Assembly: GCA_023375675.1 (NCBI GenBank)
Contig: JALQBC010000017.1
Coordinates: 434,001 to 498,000, forward strand
DNA from: Cytospora piceicola
Lineage: Eukaryota > Ascomycota > Sordariomycetes > Diaporthales > Cytosporaceae
Direction: 5' to 3'
Length of the DNA: 64,000 nucleotides
Positions 36,450 to 49,000 of the stretch are shown here, one piece after another (position 1 is the first letter of the stretch; each line of letters starts with the position of its first letter). The position numbers and the translations under genes are program-made. The notes under the pieces were generated by a model. That model did not search any database, was not told where the DNA came from, and saw only the letters and a program-made list of their open reading frames with translations.

Positions 36450-37170
36450 AATTTAAAATTAAAGGTTAAGATTATAAAGCAGATTTAAAAGCTAAATCGA
36501 AGATACCGCTTAAAAAAAGAAAGGCTAGAGTAAAGCTAAAAGCCCTAGCTAAGCTAAAAGCCTTAGCTAAGCCTTTTACCCCATCTTATCGCTCAGGCAG
36601 GAAAAGGCTAAATAATACTACTGCTTTAAATAGCAATAATAAGTAGCTTAGACTTAGTATACCTACTAGTATTATATTTAATAATACGTATAAAGCTTAA
36701 AAGACCGGAGCTGCTAATATTATTACGATTTAGTTTTTATAAAACTATTTTAAACTAAACCAGGACTTAGAAATACTACTTACTCTCTTAAACTTAAGAT
36801 AATTCCCGGAAGTTGTCGATAAAACAACGTTTAAAGCTATCGCTAATACCTCGAGTATATCGTAAAAGTATAGGCTTTTTATAAATTTCAGATTTTTACT
36901 TATATATAAGATTTATATTAAAGAAGATAAAAGTAACCGCTTAGTTTTAAATTAATAAAACCTAGTATTAAACGCCTTTACTTTTCGAAAGAAATAGCCT
37001 TAAAGCTTTTTTAAAGATAAAGTAAAAAATAACCTTAACTTTATCGGCTATAAATACGATAAAGTTACGTTATTCTACTTACTTATAATTATTAAAAAAA
37101 GTACGGAAATCGTCGGTAAGATTCTTAGCTTTAATAAAGTAAAATATATATATATATACTAAACTTATAT
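36450..37170 (+). pseudogene. RIP-decayed coding remnant with Lys/Ala-rich start
   Basis: One plus-strand frame stays readable with interruptions only by TAA and TAG, as expected if Gln and Trp codons were hit by RIP. It begins with a basic tract (PLKKRKARVKLKALAKLKA, then SYRSGRKRLNN) and continues as a mixed hydrophobic/charged protein to a GTAAGT at about 37171. The protein family is not recognisable. It may be the 5' part of the P-loop remnant further right. Confidence 0.4.
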
Positions 37171-37231
37171 CGGTAAGTAAATAACCCTTTTCTTTTATAT
37201 CCGGTTAATATTAATTAATACCGATAAACTT

Positions 37232-37480
37232 TAATAATTTTAATACTATTTAGTATTAATAAACCTTAATAATCTTATATTATTTAGTATTAACGATTTA
37301 AATAACTTAGTATTATTTAATACTAATAGACCTCGATAATCTTAATACTATTTAGTATTAACAGAACTTAAATAAACTTAATACTATTTAATACTAACAG
37401 ACCTTAATAAACTTAGTACTATTTAATACTAACAGACCTTAATAATTTTAGTATTATTTAATACTAACTACTTATAAATA
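37232..37480. repeat. ~35-bp tandem array with TAGTATT palindromes
   Basis: About seven copies of a ~35-bp unit built around AATACTATTTAGTATT, a perfect 7-bp inverted repeat with a 2-base loop, separated by CCTTAATAATCTT-like spacers. Related blocks recur near 38760-38850, 39290-39350, 41170-41320, 42450-42510 and 58200-58250. Confidence 0.75.
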
Positions 37481-38869
37481 ATACTAATAACCTTATAACG
37501 TATACGTTTTATAGCCTTTTAATTAAAGCTAAACTATATAAGTTTTAGTTATACCTATATATTTTAACAGACGTATATAGATAATATATTAAACTAGTCG
37601 AAGGGTTTTAAAACTTTAGCTTAAAGTAAATCTATAAGTCGGTATTTAGCGACTTAAAATAGCCGGTTTACTTAATTAAAAATAACAACGTCGGGATACT
37701 TTAACTTAAAAAGATTAATATAAACGTAATTATAAATATAGCGATTTTATAATACCTTATCTATTACTTTATAAGTATTTATTTAAATACAGAAGGTATT
37801 AGGCGGTATAAACGCTATAAACCGAGTAAGGAATTTTTATAAAACTTTTCGTATAATAACTTATTTTATAGCTTTATATTATACTTAATATATATCCGAT
37901 AGCGGTATACCTCCGAGTCTACTACTATTAAAAAGTCTAGTAGGTTAAACTCGAATAAAAAGCCTTTTAGTAACGAAAATATTATTTAAACTTATATATA
38001 TACTACCGTCGTATAATATAAATAATTTATAAGCGATAACGTCGAAAGTATCTCGGATAATATAGCTTTTTAGTCGGTTATAAATATATTTATAGTATTT
38101 TACTAATTATATAATAAAATAAAAAACGTTTCTATTAAAGCTTTAAAAAGCGTTTATTAAAATCTTTAACGTTATATAGAATTCTTAGCTAAAGCGTTTT
38201 AATATAGCCGGCTAAACCGTAGCCGTATAAAGGGCTATTAATAAAACTATAAAGCCGAGGTCTTCAACGCTATAGCTAATATTCTCTTTATAGACTACTA
38301 AACGGTATTAGTTATAATCGAGGAGATTTATACCTGAAGTCTTTTAAAAAAGCTATATATTACGTTTATCCGAAACGAAGATATTTTTTAAAACTTTAAA
38401 ATTTTATTACTTAAAACTTTTAATATTAAGTAGTATATTACCGGCTTCGATATAAACGCCGCTATACTTACTATAAGTATTAAAAAAAACGACAAAAAGG
38501 TCGATAAAAACAGTAACGGCGTTTTTATATAAGGTAAATACTAAAACAGACTAAAATAATATTATATAATATTAAGTTTTTTACCTTTTTAACTCCCGAT
38601 TAATATCGATTTTATAACCGTACTCGATAAACTAAATATATATAATAAAAAGGCCGAAGGCGATATTAAGTATTAAAACCTTTATATAAACCGGCGAAAC
38701 GGTAAAGACAGAAAGCTTTTAAACTTATACAGTATTAAACTTAAAAAGTTTTAAGTTATTAATAAACCTTATTTCTTAGTTAGTACTTATTAGTATTAAT
38801 ATTAACGCTTTTTATATTTTTTAGTATTAACTTACTTTAATATAGTTTATATACTAACTAGCTAACTAA

Positions 38870-39130
38870 ATATATACTACTTATAACTTATAGTAAATAG
38901 TACGATATATAACGCTTTACTTATTAACGAAGTCGGTATAGGTAAAACCTTTATTTTTTTAATAAAACGTAAAGTAGCTATTAATAACCGCTTAACTATT
39001 TTAGTTAAGCTAAACTTTACCGAGAATAAAAATACTAAAAGACGTATAAAGTTATATATACTTATAATATTTATACTACCTACTATTATTATTAAGTAGT
39101 ATTTCGACGAGATTTACCGGTTTTTTTTAT
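38870..39130 (+). pseudogene. RIP-decayed P-loop NTPase remnant, SNF2-helicase-like
   Basis: In the frame starting at 38911 the translation reads NALLINEVGIGKTF, matching a Walker A of the LLADEVGLGKT type seen in SNF2-family helicases (GKT at 38941-38949). In the same frame, 50 codons on (39076-39120), it reads LPTIIIK, a TAG, then YFDEIYR, which resembles SNF2 motif Ia (a Q/W followed by an acidic pair) at about the right spacing. Stops are TAA/TAG only. The helicase C-terminal motifs were not found, so the SNF2 assignment is tentative; a P-loop NTPase is more secure. Confidence 0.5.
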
Positions 39131-41630
39131 TAAAGATTTTCTATATTTAGTTTTACTATAGTTCGAAAAGTAATACTAGCTATAACCTCGGTTTTTAGTA
39201 AGCTATAATAATAACCGACTAGCTTTATACCGAGATAAAGCTTACTATTTAAAAAAAAATATCTTAAAGGTAAGATTCGGGCTTTAAGGTTAGTATTAAA
39301 TAGTATTAATATCTTTTTTTTTATCGGTATTATTTAATATTAACTATTTTAGTTAACTACTAATAGTTAAATATAAAATAGAATATATATAAAATCTAGC
39401 TTTTCTTTTACTTTACCTCGGTATTTTAAATATTAAAGAAGACTTAAGGCCTTAATTTTATTAAAAAGAAAGGTAATCTGCTATTCGATTATAGCTTATA
39501 AGAATATAATATATAGAACTTAGTCCGAGAGTTTAACGAAAAGAAAATAGCCTATATTTATAAAATAGTATCGGATATATATAAAAACGAGTCTTTTTAA
39601 TATAAGGCGGATATAATATAAAAGCTAGATTTACCTTTCGACGAAAAAAAGGTAAATTTTAAGTTTTATACTTTAAAAAACCAGAAGGCTTATAACGCCG
39701 ACCGTATTAATAATAATATTAACAATAAGCTACTTAAGTAAGACAACTAAGTTAATAATAATAATATAAAAGCTAAATACCGAGTTAGTTTATTCGACGA
39801 AAAGTTCGGAATTTTTATTAATATCTATAATAAACTACTTTTTATATAAATAAATACCGGTAAGCTTTTAATATTTATAAATAAAAAAATAAAAAAAGAT
39901 AAACTTATAATACCTAAGTTTTTTAACCGTTATTAAATAATATAGTTTTTATTTAAATTTTATTTTTAGTATATTATCTTCGATAAGTATTAAACAGTAT
40001 AAAACTTTTATACCGGATAGTCCCGGCTTATATATATAGTAATTTATATAGCTTATTAGCTAAACTATAAAAATAAAAAAACTAACTTAACTTTTTTAAT
40101 TATAATATCTACTACGTTTACTATTAATAAAATTATAAACTATTACGGTTTTATCTTTTTATTTTAACAGAATATAAACTTAAATAACGTAGCTTTCTTT
40201 AAAAAAAAGCTTATAATAAATATTAAAAACAGCGTTTTAAAGTTCTTATCGAAAGCTATATTTTAAAAACAGAAGATAACGTTTACCTATATATATATAT
40301 ATTATAGTTAGTAGTAGTAAGCGTTATCTTTTAGCTTATAAAGTATACAGAATACCGGCAAAAACTATAATAGCCGAGATATTATAAAGGTAATACTTTA
40401 GTATATCGAAATACGTCGAAAGATAAATACGATTACTTACTTTCCCGAGTACGCTAATAGTAAGTTTTAGCTAGTTTACTTTTATAACGGTATCTCTTTA
40501 TATATAATAAAGATATATAAGCTAGAATACGGAATTAATAAGTATTTTATAAACGATTATATAAATAACTATTTTTAAAACTTTATATTAAGCGATAATA
40601 ACGCCGGCGTAGTTAAAGATAAGATTAAGCTACTTTTAAAAAAAGATTAAGTCGAAGTAACTATCGATAATAGTAAAAAAGCGGCGTTTTACTTAAACGT
40701 TAATATCTTTTATATATTAATAATTATATTAATAAATATATTTAGTTATAACGCTATATTAAGTAAGAACGCTATAAAGAATATACCGGAAGAGGTTATT
40801 ATAAACGACTTTATCGAGTTCGGAATTTAGCTAATCTAAGTAAAAGGCGGTAAAAGAAAGAAAAAAAATACCTAATAGGCCGTTAAAAAAATAGCTAACT
40901 AAGGTAATAGCCTAATTTTTTTTAATACAAAGTATATAAACGCTATCCTTTATAATACCGGAGATTTAAACCTATTATACTTTTAGCTTTTTATATACAG
41001 ATTTAACTTATACGATTTTATTTTTACCGAGCGGAAAGCTATCTTTAGCTATATTATTTATAAGTTATTAATTAACTACTATATATTAAAGCTAATCGTT
41101 AAGTAAGCCGTTAAATAAAAAAAAACTTTAATTATAGTCGTTACTCTTTAAAAATAACTATAAGTATAAGTCTTTTTTTTATTAATATTATTTAATACCG
41201 ATAACCTTTAATTTTATTTATATTATTTAGTATTAATAACTTTTTCTTTTATTAATACTATTTAATATTAACGGTTTTTCTTTTATTTATATTATTTAAT
41301 ATTAATAACTTTTATATTATAAGCTAATTATTTAATAGCCTTTTAGTTATTATTTTAGAAAAAGCTTTTTTATTAGTTTTATTAATTTACGCTAATATAA
41401 CTTTATTAAAGAAGGCTATATATATTTCTAAGTTTAATAATAGTATATCTAATATTAACGTTTTAATATTAAACTAACGATATAGATCTGCCGGCTTAAA
41501 CTTTTACTATTATTATTACTATAGTATTTAAGTTTAGTATCTTTAAAACTTCGGTATTATTATATAATTTCTTAAGCGTTTTATCCGGGTTAACTAGTAT
41601 ACAGAGGTAACGTAAGTTATACTATAGGTT

Positions 41631-42420
41631 AACGATACTGTTTATAACTACTTCGAGTATAAGGTATATATAAAAGAAGTATAGATATTTACCGCCGAGC
41701 TTATATTTTCTAACTAGCTAGAGAAGTATATTAAGCTTAAGACTTTTATAGTATATAAAGTACTATATATTATTTAAAGCTAGCCTTTTAACTATTACAT
41801 TTAAAATATTTATTACTTTAAGGTTATCGAAGACTTTAACTCGGTAGTTATTTATAATATTACCGAGTTTTATAAGTAGCTTAGGTTATTATTACTAAGT
41901 ATTTTAAAAGAGGAACCTTTTAAGCAGAACTTTTTAAAAAAGTTCGATAATAAGCTAAATACCTTTTTTAAAGCGTAGTTTACCGGTAGTAACTTTAACT
42001 ATAATTTTAGCTAAAAGGTTATAATCGAGCTTTTAGTTATAATAGTCGATAAAGCTAACGAAACTATAAGCTAGGTAAATAGTATATAGAAGGAGATAGC
42101 CGATATAACCTTCGATAGTATAAAGAAAAAGAAGGTATCGGCGTTAAAGCAGATCTTCGATAATAATAGCCTTACGGCTAAATAGCGAAAACGAAAAAAG
42201 GCTAAAAAGGCTAAAAAAGCTAAAAAGGCCGATAAGTTTAAAGAGGCCGATAAGTTTAAAAAGGCTTAAAAGTTCGGATATCTAACTTTAATAAGATATA
42301 AGTAGAGATACGATTAAGTTAAGTAAACTAAACTTTATATTTTATAAGATAGCTAAATAAATAGTCGGAAGTAAAAGCTTAAAGACTCGATAGTTTTTTA
42401 TATTTAAGCTTTATTTAATA
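41631..42420 (+). pseudogene. RIP-decayed coding remnant, ~260 codons in one frame
   Basis: A single plus-strand frame (starting AAC at 41631) can be read for about 260 codons, interrupted only by TAA and TAG. It includes VIEDFNSVVIYNITEFYK, EIADITFDSIKKKKVSALK and a Lys/Ala tract (KAKKAKKAKKADKFKEADKF) near 42195-42270. The charged composition and the pattern of lost Gln/Trp codons argue it was once coding. I cannot assign a family. It may be the 3' portion of the same ancestral element as the P-loop remnant, with an AT-palindrome block (41170-41320) between them. Confidence 0.5.
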
Positions 42421-45400
42421 AATAACTTACTTTCTTAAAACGTTTTTTTAATTAATTAGTATTTATTAATACTATTATTTACTACTCTTTTATACTTATT
42501 AATACTAACTTATTATTTATAACTTATTAGAAATAGATTTTCGGATTTTTATAACTATTATTTTAAAGTATATTAATTAAATAAATAATTACGTTTATAT
42601 AACTATAGAATAATATAATTTATACGACTTTAGCTATCGAGCTAGTAATCGAGATATTATTATTTATAATAGCTAACCGACTTATATTATCTTTTTTCTT
42701 TATAATTATAGTTTATAATATAGTATTTATCGAAACCTTTATAGTATAAAAAGTATATAAAAATAGGCTAGTTAAGTTAGTTTTAATTAAAGGTATTAAG
42801 GCTTATACTTTTCGAAACTATTTTTATAGTAAACTAAATAACGTTAAAGATATTTTAGTTTAATTTATATATACTATATAAGATATATACCCCGGGCTTA
42901 ACGGCTTTATATACGTTTTAATAGATTTTAAGCTTAATAAAAGGGAGCGTTACGTTTTAGTTTTTAAAGTTCGAATAGCGGAGAGAGAGTAAAGCGTTTC
43001 GGAGCAGGAGCGTTTAATAAATAAAAGAAAAAGGCTTATAAAGGTTTCGGACTGTTAGCTTAAAAATAAAAACGTTAGCGTATAAAAGAGCGAGTAGTAT
43101 ATTTAGGATTAAAAAGTATAGGTTAAAAGTTAAAAACGACGTATAAACGAATATATATAGTTTATTTTTTAAGCTTTTATAGAGATTAAGTTTTTAAGCG
43201 TTTAAGCTAAGTAAGATATAAGCGTTATCGAGTAAGCTGTTTTAAAAGGTAAAATAAGGATTTAATAAGTCTAGAAAGCTATAAAAAATTTAGTTAATAT
43301 TTTAAAAGGTATAGAAGCTGCGAATTAAAAGTAACTATACTTTTTTATTAACTTAACTAAAGGCTTACTAAACTATAGTATAAAAAGGTAAACGTTTACC
43401 GGTAAAAAAGACTTAAAACTTAAACTAAAAGGTAATGTTTTATAAGGTATAAAGTAGAATAAATAATATTACTACTTATATTACTATTTAGATAATAGAT
43501 AGTATAAAATTAATTACTATAAAAAAATAAGCTTTTAAGATATTTAAGTAACTTATTACTCTTTTTTATTATATTTATTATTATTATTAATACTGTTATT
43601 ATTATTATCGTTTTAATAAATATTAGCGATTATCTCTTTACTATAAAGTATTTAATATATCGTTATTATATTAATAGTAGCGTCTGTTAATTTATAAAGT
43701 AAGATGTTTATCGACTTTATTAAGTTAATTAAATACTTTAAGTTAGCCGGATTAAGTTTAACCGCTATTTTTTTAATAGCTTTAAAAAGCTTATAGTTTA
43801 TTATAGTTTACTTTTTTAATATACCGCCTTTAGCCGGTTTAATAGCGGTATTAAGTTTTTATATTTAATATACCGGCGTTTAATTTTATTAGTATCGGAA
43901 TATTTAGTTATAAAAAAGATTTACTATATTAAATTGCGTTTTAATACTAAGAACTTTAAAAATATCGATAAGGTTATTTATAAAAAGGTTTATACTTATT
44001 AACTGTTTTTTATTAATAGTAAATAGACGTTAAAGTTTTATATCGAAAAAGCTAACTTATAGAGTAATTTCGACTTTATTAACTATATTTAAAAGCCGGG
44101 AAGTAGTATAAATTATAGCTAAAAAGATATCTTTCTTTTTAGTATTAGGTATACTAACGTTAAGATAATTATAGGCGTAGTCGACTATACGGTTTTTTTA
44201 AAAGCCGGCGGTAAGATAGATAATAGTAAAGGTGTTATTAAAGCGGTTTTTAAAAACGTTTAAGTTATATATAGCCCGGTAGATAACGTTATCGAAGTAG
44301 TTATATTTATAGCTACCGGTAATAAAAAGGAAGTTATATACTTTATTCTTTTCTTTAAAGCTACGAAAGAACTTAAACTAGTAGTTATAGTAGTAGCTTA
44401 AAAGAGGTAAGATAAAAGTATTTATTATAAAAGGTAAGGTATCGGTAAGAAGTTAATATATAGCCGATAATAAAAAGCTTAAATTCTTCGGTAAATATAT
44501 AACTAACGGTATACTAAAATATTATAAAATGTTTTAAATAGTAGTAGTTTAGTTTAAGATAATAAAGAGATAAGCTTACTATTATATTTATTTTTAAAAA
44601 GATAGGCTTATTACTTAAAGGCTTTATTTATAATAGACTATTATAATCGGAAACGGATATAAGTTATAATTAATAAAGTTATATTATACTTTTTTATTTA
44701 GTTAATATACTATATTAATAATACTTAAACCTTAAAAGATAAAGGTAAAACGTTATAAACTTAAAAATAACTTTTTTATAATTTAAATATTAAGGAAAAT
44801 AAGATTATTTATAAGTATAATAGTATAGTAAGATAACTATAAGAACTAAACTACTGTTTTTTTTATTTAAAGACTAGTAGTTATATTATTACTTTTAGCT
44901 AAAGAGTACTATTCTTTAAAATAAAATAAAAATAAAAATAAAAAAGCTATTTAAAACTAAAATAAAAATAAAAAAACTACTTAAAACTAACCTTTAAATT
45001 AAAAAAAGAACTATTATAAAACTATAAAATAAAAACTATAAAATAAAAACTATAAAAAGAAATACTATTATTATAACTATTTAACTTAGTATTACTATAT
45101 TATTAAGGATAAGTAACTATTTAAACCGTTACTCGGTATTACCTTTAAAGATTAAAACTTATCTTTTTTATAAGGTTTAAAGATCTGTATCTTTAGCTTA
45201 AGATAAGTAATAAAACCGTATTACGTTTAGTAATTACTACGTTAAAATAAAATATTATAATAATCTAAAAGGTAAAGGTATTAATAAGATAGGTAGTAAT
45301 TAGTATTTTATAAAAGGTTTTAAAGTTAGCTATTTAAAACTTCCTTATAGGTTTTATAGTAACTACCGAGATCGTAAAGAGTTTTATAAAAGAGTATAAA

Positions 45401-48400
45401 TAGAAAAAGAGAGTAAGGCGTAATAAAAGCTATATAGCCTTTAACGTATATTTTTAATAACGGCGGGTTTTATTAGTAATAGTATTTTAGTATATAAGTA
45501 TTTAGTATATAGGTATTAAAGGGTTAGCCGTTTTTAATACTTTAATACCGGGTTTTTATAATACGAAATAGTATATTTAAAAGTAGTTTTAAAGCAGATA
45601 AAGATAGGAATAGTATAGGTTATTATTATTATTCCGGCGGTATATTTATAATTAAGACTATTTAAAACATTTAAGCTTTTATTAAAAAAGCTATTTAAAG
45701 CTAGCCGTTTAAATAGCTCTTTTAATAAAAGCTTAAGAAAGGTAGTTAGACTTAATACCTTAATAAGGTGTTTAAGGTAAGTAATATACTTTACTTTTAG
45801 TATTAAACTAAATATAGCTTTTTATATAAAATACCTAGCTAGATATTAAACTAAATATCTAATTATAGTTTTATAAATCTTTATACTTTATACCGTTATT
45901 ATTATACTACTAATTCTTTTTATTTATTAAGTAGTTATAGATATTATTAAAATATTTATCGATTATTACGTTAAAAAGCTTTTACGTTTTTAGCTTAAAA
46001 TCTTTTACCGGAGGTTTTTAACTTTTTATACCTTATTATATTATAAAAAGTTATAAATAGCCGAAGAACGTATCGGTTTTTCGGAAGATAATATCGAAAA
46101 AACTATTAACCGTTTTTTCGATACTTTTAGCTTTAACTACTTTAACGACTTACTTTATAATAAACTTTAAAAGGGTAAGCTAACTATCGGCTAGTTTTAT
46201 TACTTTAAAGTCGTCGATATAATAAAAACTATTAATATTAATATTTTTACTTATTTAACTTTTACTTAGTTCGGTACTATCGATAACGTTATAACGATTT
46301 ATTACTTTAAAAAGCAGGCGGAAAACCGCCGGCAGATAGTTTATAAGTTCCTTTAAATTATAAAAAGAGGCTTAACGCTTAAGCTTAAGTAAATCTTTAA
46401 CGTTATAAACCCCGGAGATTTAGTAAATATCGACTATTTTCCGGATAATATTACGTAAAAGAATAGTAAGTTCTTATAAGTATAGAATAATATTAAGGAT
46501 AAGGATAGAAAGGAAGATAAGGAAGATAAAGAGAAAAAGAACGAAGATAAAGATAAAGATAAGAATAAAAACAGAAACGAAGACGAAAGCGAGAATAATA
46601 AACTATAAAGTTTTACCGGTAAAATAAAGCTAATTAAAATAAGTAAAAAAGTTAGTTTTATAACCTGTTTATATAAGACGAGGATTATATAGGCTAAACA
46701 GTATATAACTTTTATAAAACGATAATAGATATATAAAAAACTTTACTTTTAAAAAAGGGTTTATATAAAACTAGTAGATTTTATTAAAGTTTAATTCTAT
46801 CTCGAGAATAGCTATCGACCTTTATATTAATATAAATACCTTTTAGGTCTTTTAAAACTATAATATAATTAATACTTTTATTTACGTTTTTATTATATTA
46901 GCTGTTCGGTTTAACTAGTTTAGTAAGGTAATATAAGTAACGATTATAGTATTATATATTACTACCGCGAAAAGCTAATAAATAATATTATTTATAAAAG
47001 GATATTTATACGGTAGTAGAATCTTTACTGTTATATATACGTATAATACTAAGGATAGCTAAAGGCTATTAGTTATATTTTTATTATCGTCGGGCTTAAA
47101 ATATCGTGTCGGATTATCTTATTACTTATTACGTTACCTTATACTTTTATACCTTACTTTTTACCCCTTATACTACCTTACCTTTTACTTTAAACGCTAT
47201 CTTATATTTCGATTAATAGCCTGCTTAACCGGCTAGCTTAACCTTTTAACTTAAACCTTTTAAGGCGTTATTAAAACTATTATAGTAACTACTATAATAC
47301 CTTACCTATATACGATATTAAGATTTTTAAAAGGGCTTATTAGCAGAAAGGTATTATTTAGCTTATATATAAGGCTAAATAGCGGCTAAACCGGCGTATT
47401 ATAAAGCTTATAAGCTTATAAAGCGTAATAGACTACTACGTTAGTATTTATATATTCTTAATTTTAAATTAAGTTGTTATACTGTTCGAGGTTTTAATAT
47501 AAAAGTTTAAGCCGGCGGCGTATATTAAGATTTTATCGTTATACGTTATTTATAGAAAAGGTAACTATATTATACTTCTATTTAAAGCGTAAGCTTAGTT
47601 TTCGATTTAGTTTTATAGCGGTATTTAGCTTAATAACTTTATCGAGTATAAGCCGTTTATTAAATATAATAAAAGCTATATATACTATAACTCGCTATAT
47701 ATTAACTTAAACTATATTATATAGAAGTTATACGATATTAACTAATTTAAAATAAAATACTATAACTATACTTTTATACTTTATCGAAGCGGTTTTTTTA
47801 TCCCGGTAAAGTACTTAAAATATAGCTTACCTTATCTTTTTTAAGTAAGTCTTATACTTGTTTATATATTATAAGCTTTAACTAACGTAATAGTACGTAT
47901 CTTTTATAATATTTAAGTATGTTTTACTTTAAATCTAAGTATTTAAAAACGTTTATAGGCTATTAAAAGGCCTTACTTTTAAACGTCTATAGTAGTATAC
48001 CTTTTTTATATTCGAGGCTACGTTACTTTTTTAGTTTTATAAAGGCTTTACCGTTACGTTAGACTTACGTTACGTTTACCGGGCTAAGGTATATATAAAA
48101 ATCGACCGGCTTTAGCTTATTTACTTTTTTTACCTTATAGTTAAGTCTTTTATATAGGTTATAGCTTATTAAAGGTATTTACTTTTCTATTACGTCGAAT
48201 AGCCGGAAGCTAGCCGGCTATTAAAAGTTTAACGTTCGGCGGTTAGTTAATAAGTATATTTTAAAACGTAGCTTAGGCCGTTTTTAAATAAGCTAACGAT
48301 AAGGAAGGTTCGATAAGCTTTATAGCTAAGGTTTTAGTAGCGTTACGTAAAGGTATAGCGTTTAAAGAAGTAAAGGCTATAGGTCCGAGGTTTTAAATTA

Positions 48401-48489
48401 TAACGTTTCGAAGATTTAATTAATTAAGTATTATCGTATCGTTTAAAGTATTTTATTTAAATATTAATAAAACCCTTTTTATTAAATAA

Positions 48490-49000
48490 TACCTTTTAAG
48501 TTAATACGCTGTTACTATTTACCTACTACTTACGCTACTACTTATGCCGCTACTTACGTTACTATCTACTGCTTACGCCTACGCTTACGTTTACTACCTA
48601 CGCTATTACTATCGCTGTCGGTTAATTACTTACTATTACCGTTACCTAATACTGTTATTTACTACCTACTACTTACTATTACTGTTACTACTACTACTAC
48701 TATCTACTGTTTACTGCTTACGCTTATACTTATACTTATATTTATACTTACGCCTACGCTTACGCCTACGCCTACTACCTACTGCCTACTACTTACTGCT
48801 TATACTATCGTTATCGTTATCGCTATTAGTTAATCGCTTACTATTATTATTACTTAATTATTATTTAATACTTTATTTACTATTTACTGTTTATTACTTA
48901 CTATCTACGTTATCGCTATTATCGTCGCTGTTATTATCGGTTAATTACTTGCTATTATCGTTATTTAATACTGTTATTTACTGCCGAGTAGTAATTACTA
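48490..49000. repeat. Low-complexity pyrimidine-rich TAC/TACGCC tract
   Basis: Strand-asymmetric runs of CTACTA, TTACGCC and TTATAC that produce a 161-codon open frame (48544-49029) of almost only Leu, Tyr, Arg, Ser and Thr. This is a simple-sequence artefact and not a gene. Confidence 0.75.

Noticed and set aside
42860..47100. Search for retrotransposon reverse transcriptase or integrase motifs
   Set aside because: No YxDD-like or zinc-binding integrase pattern could be made out in any frame after allowing for RIP stops.
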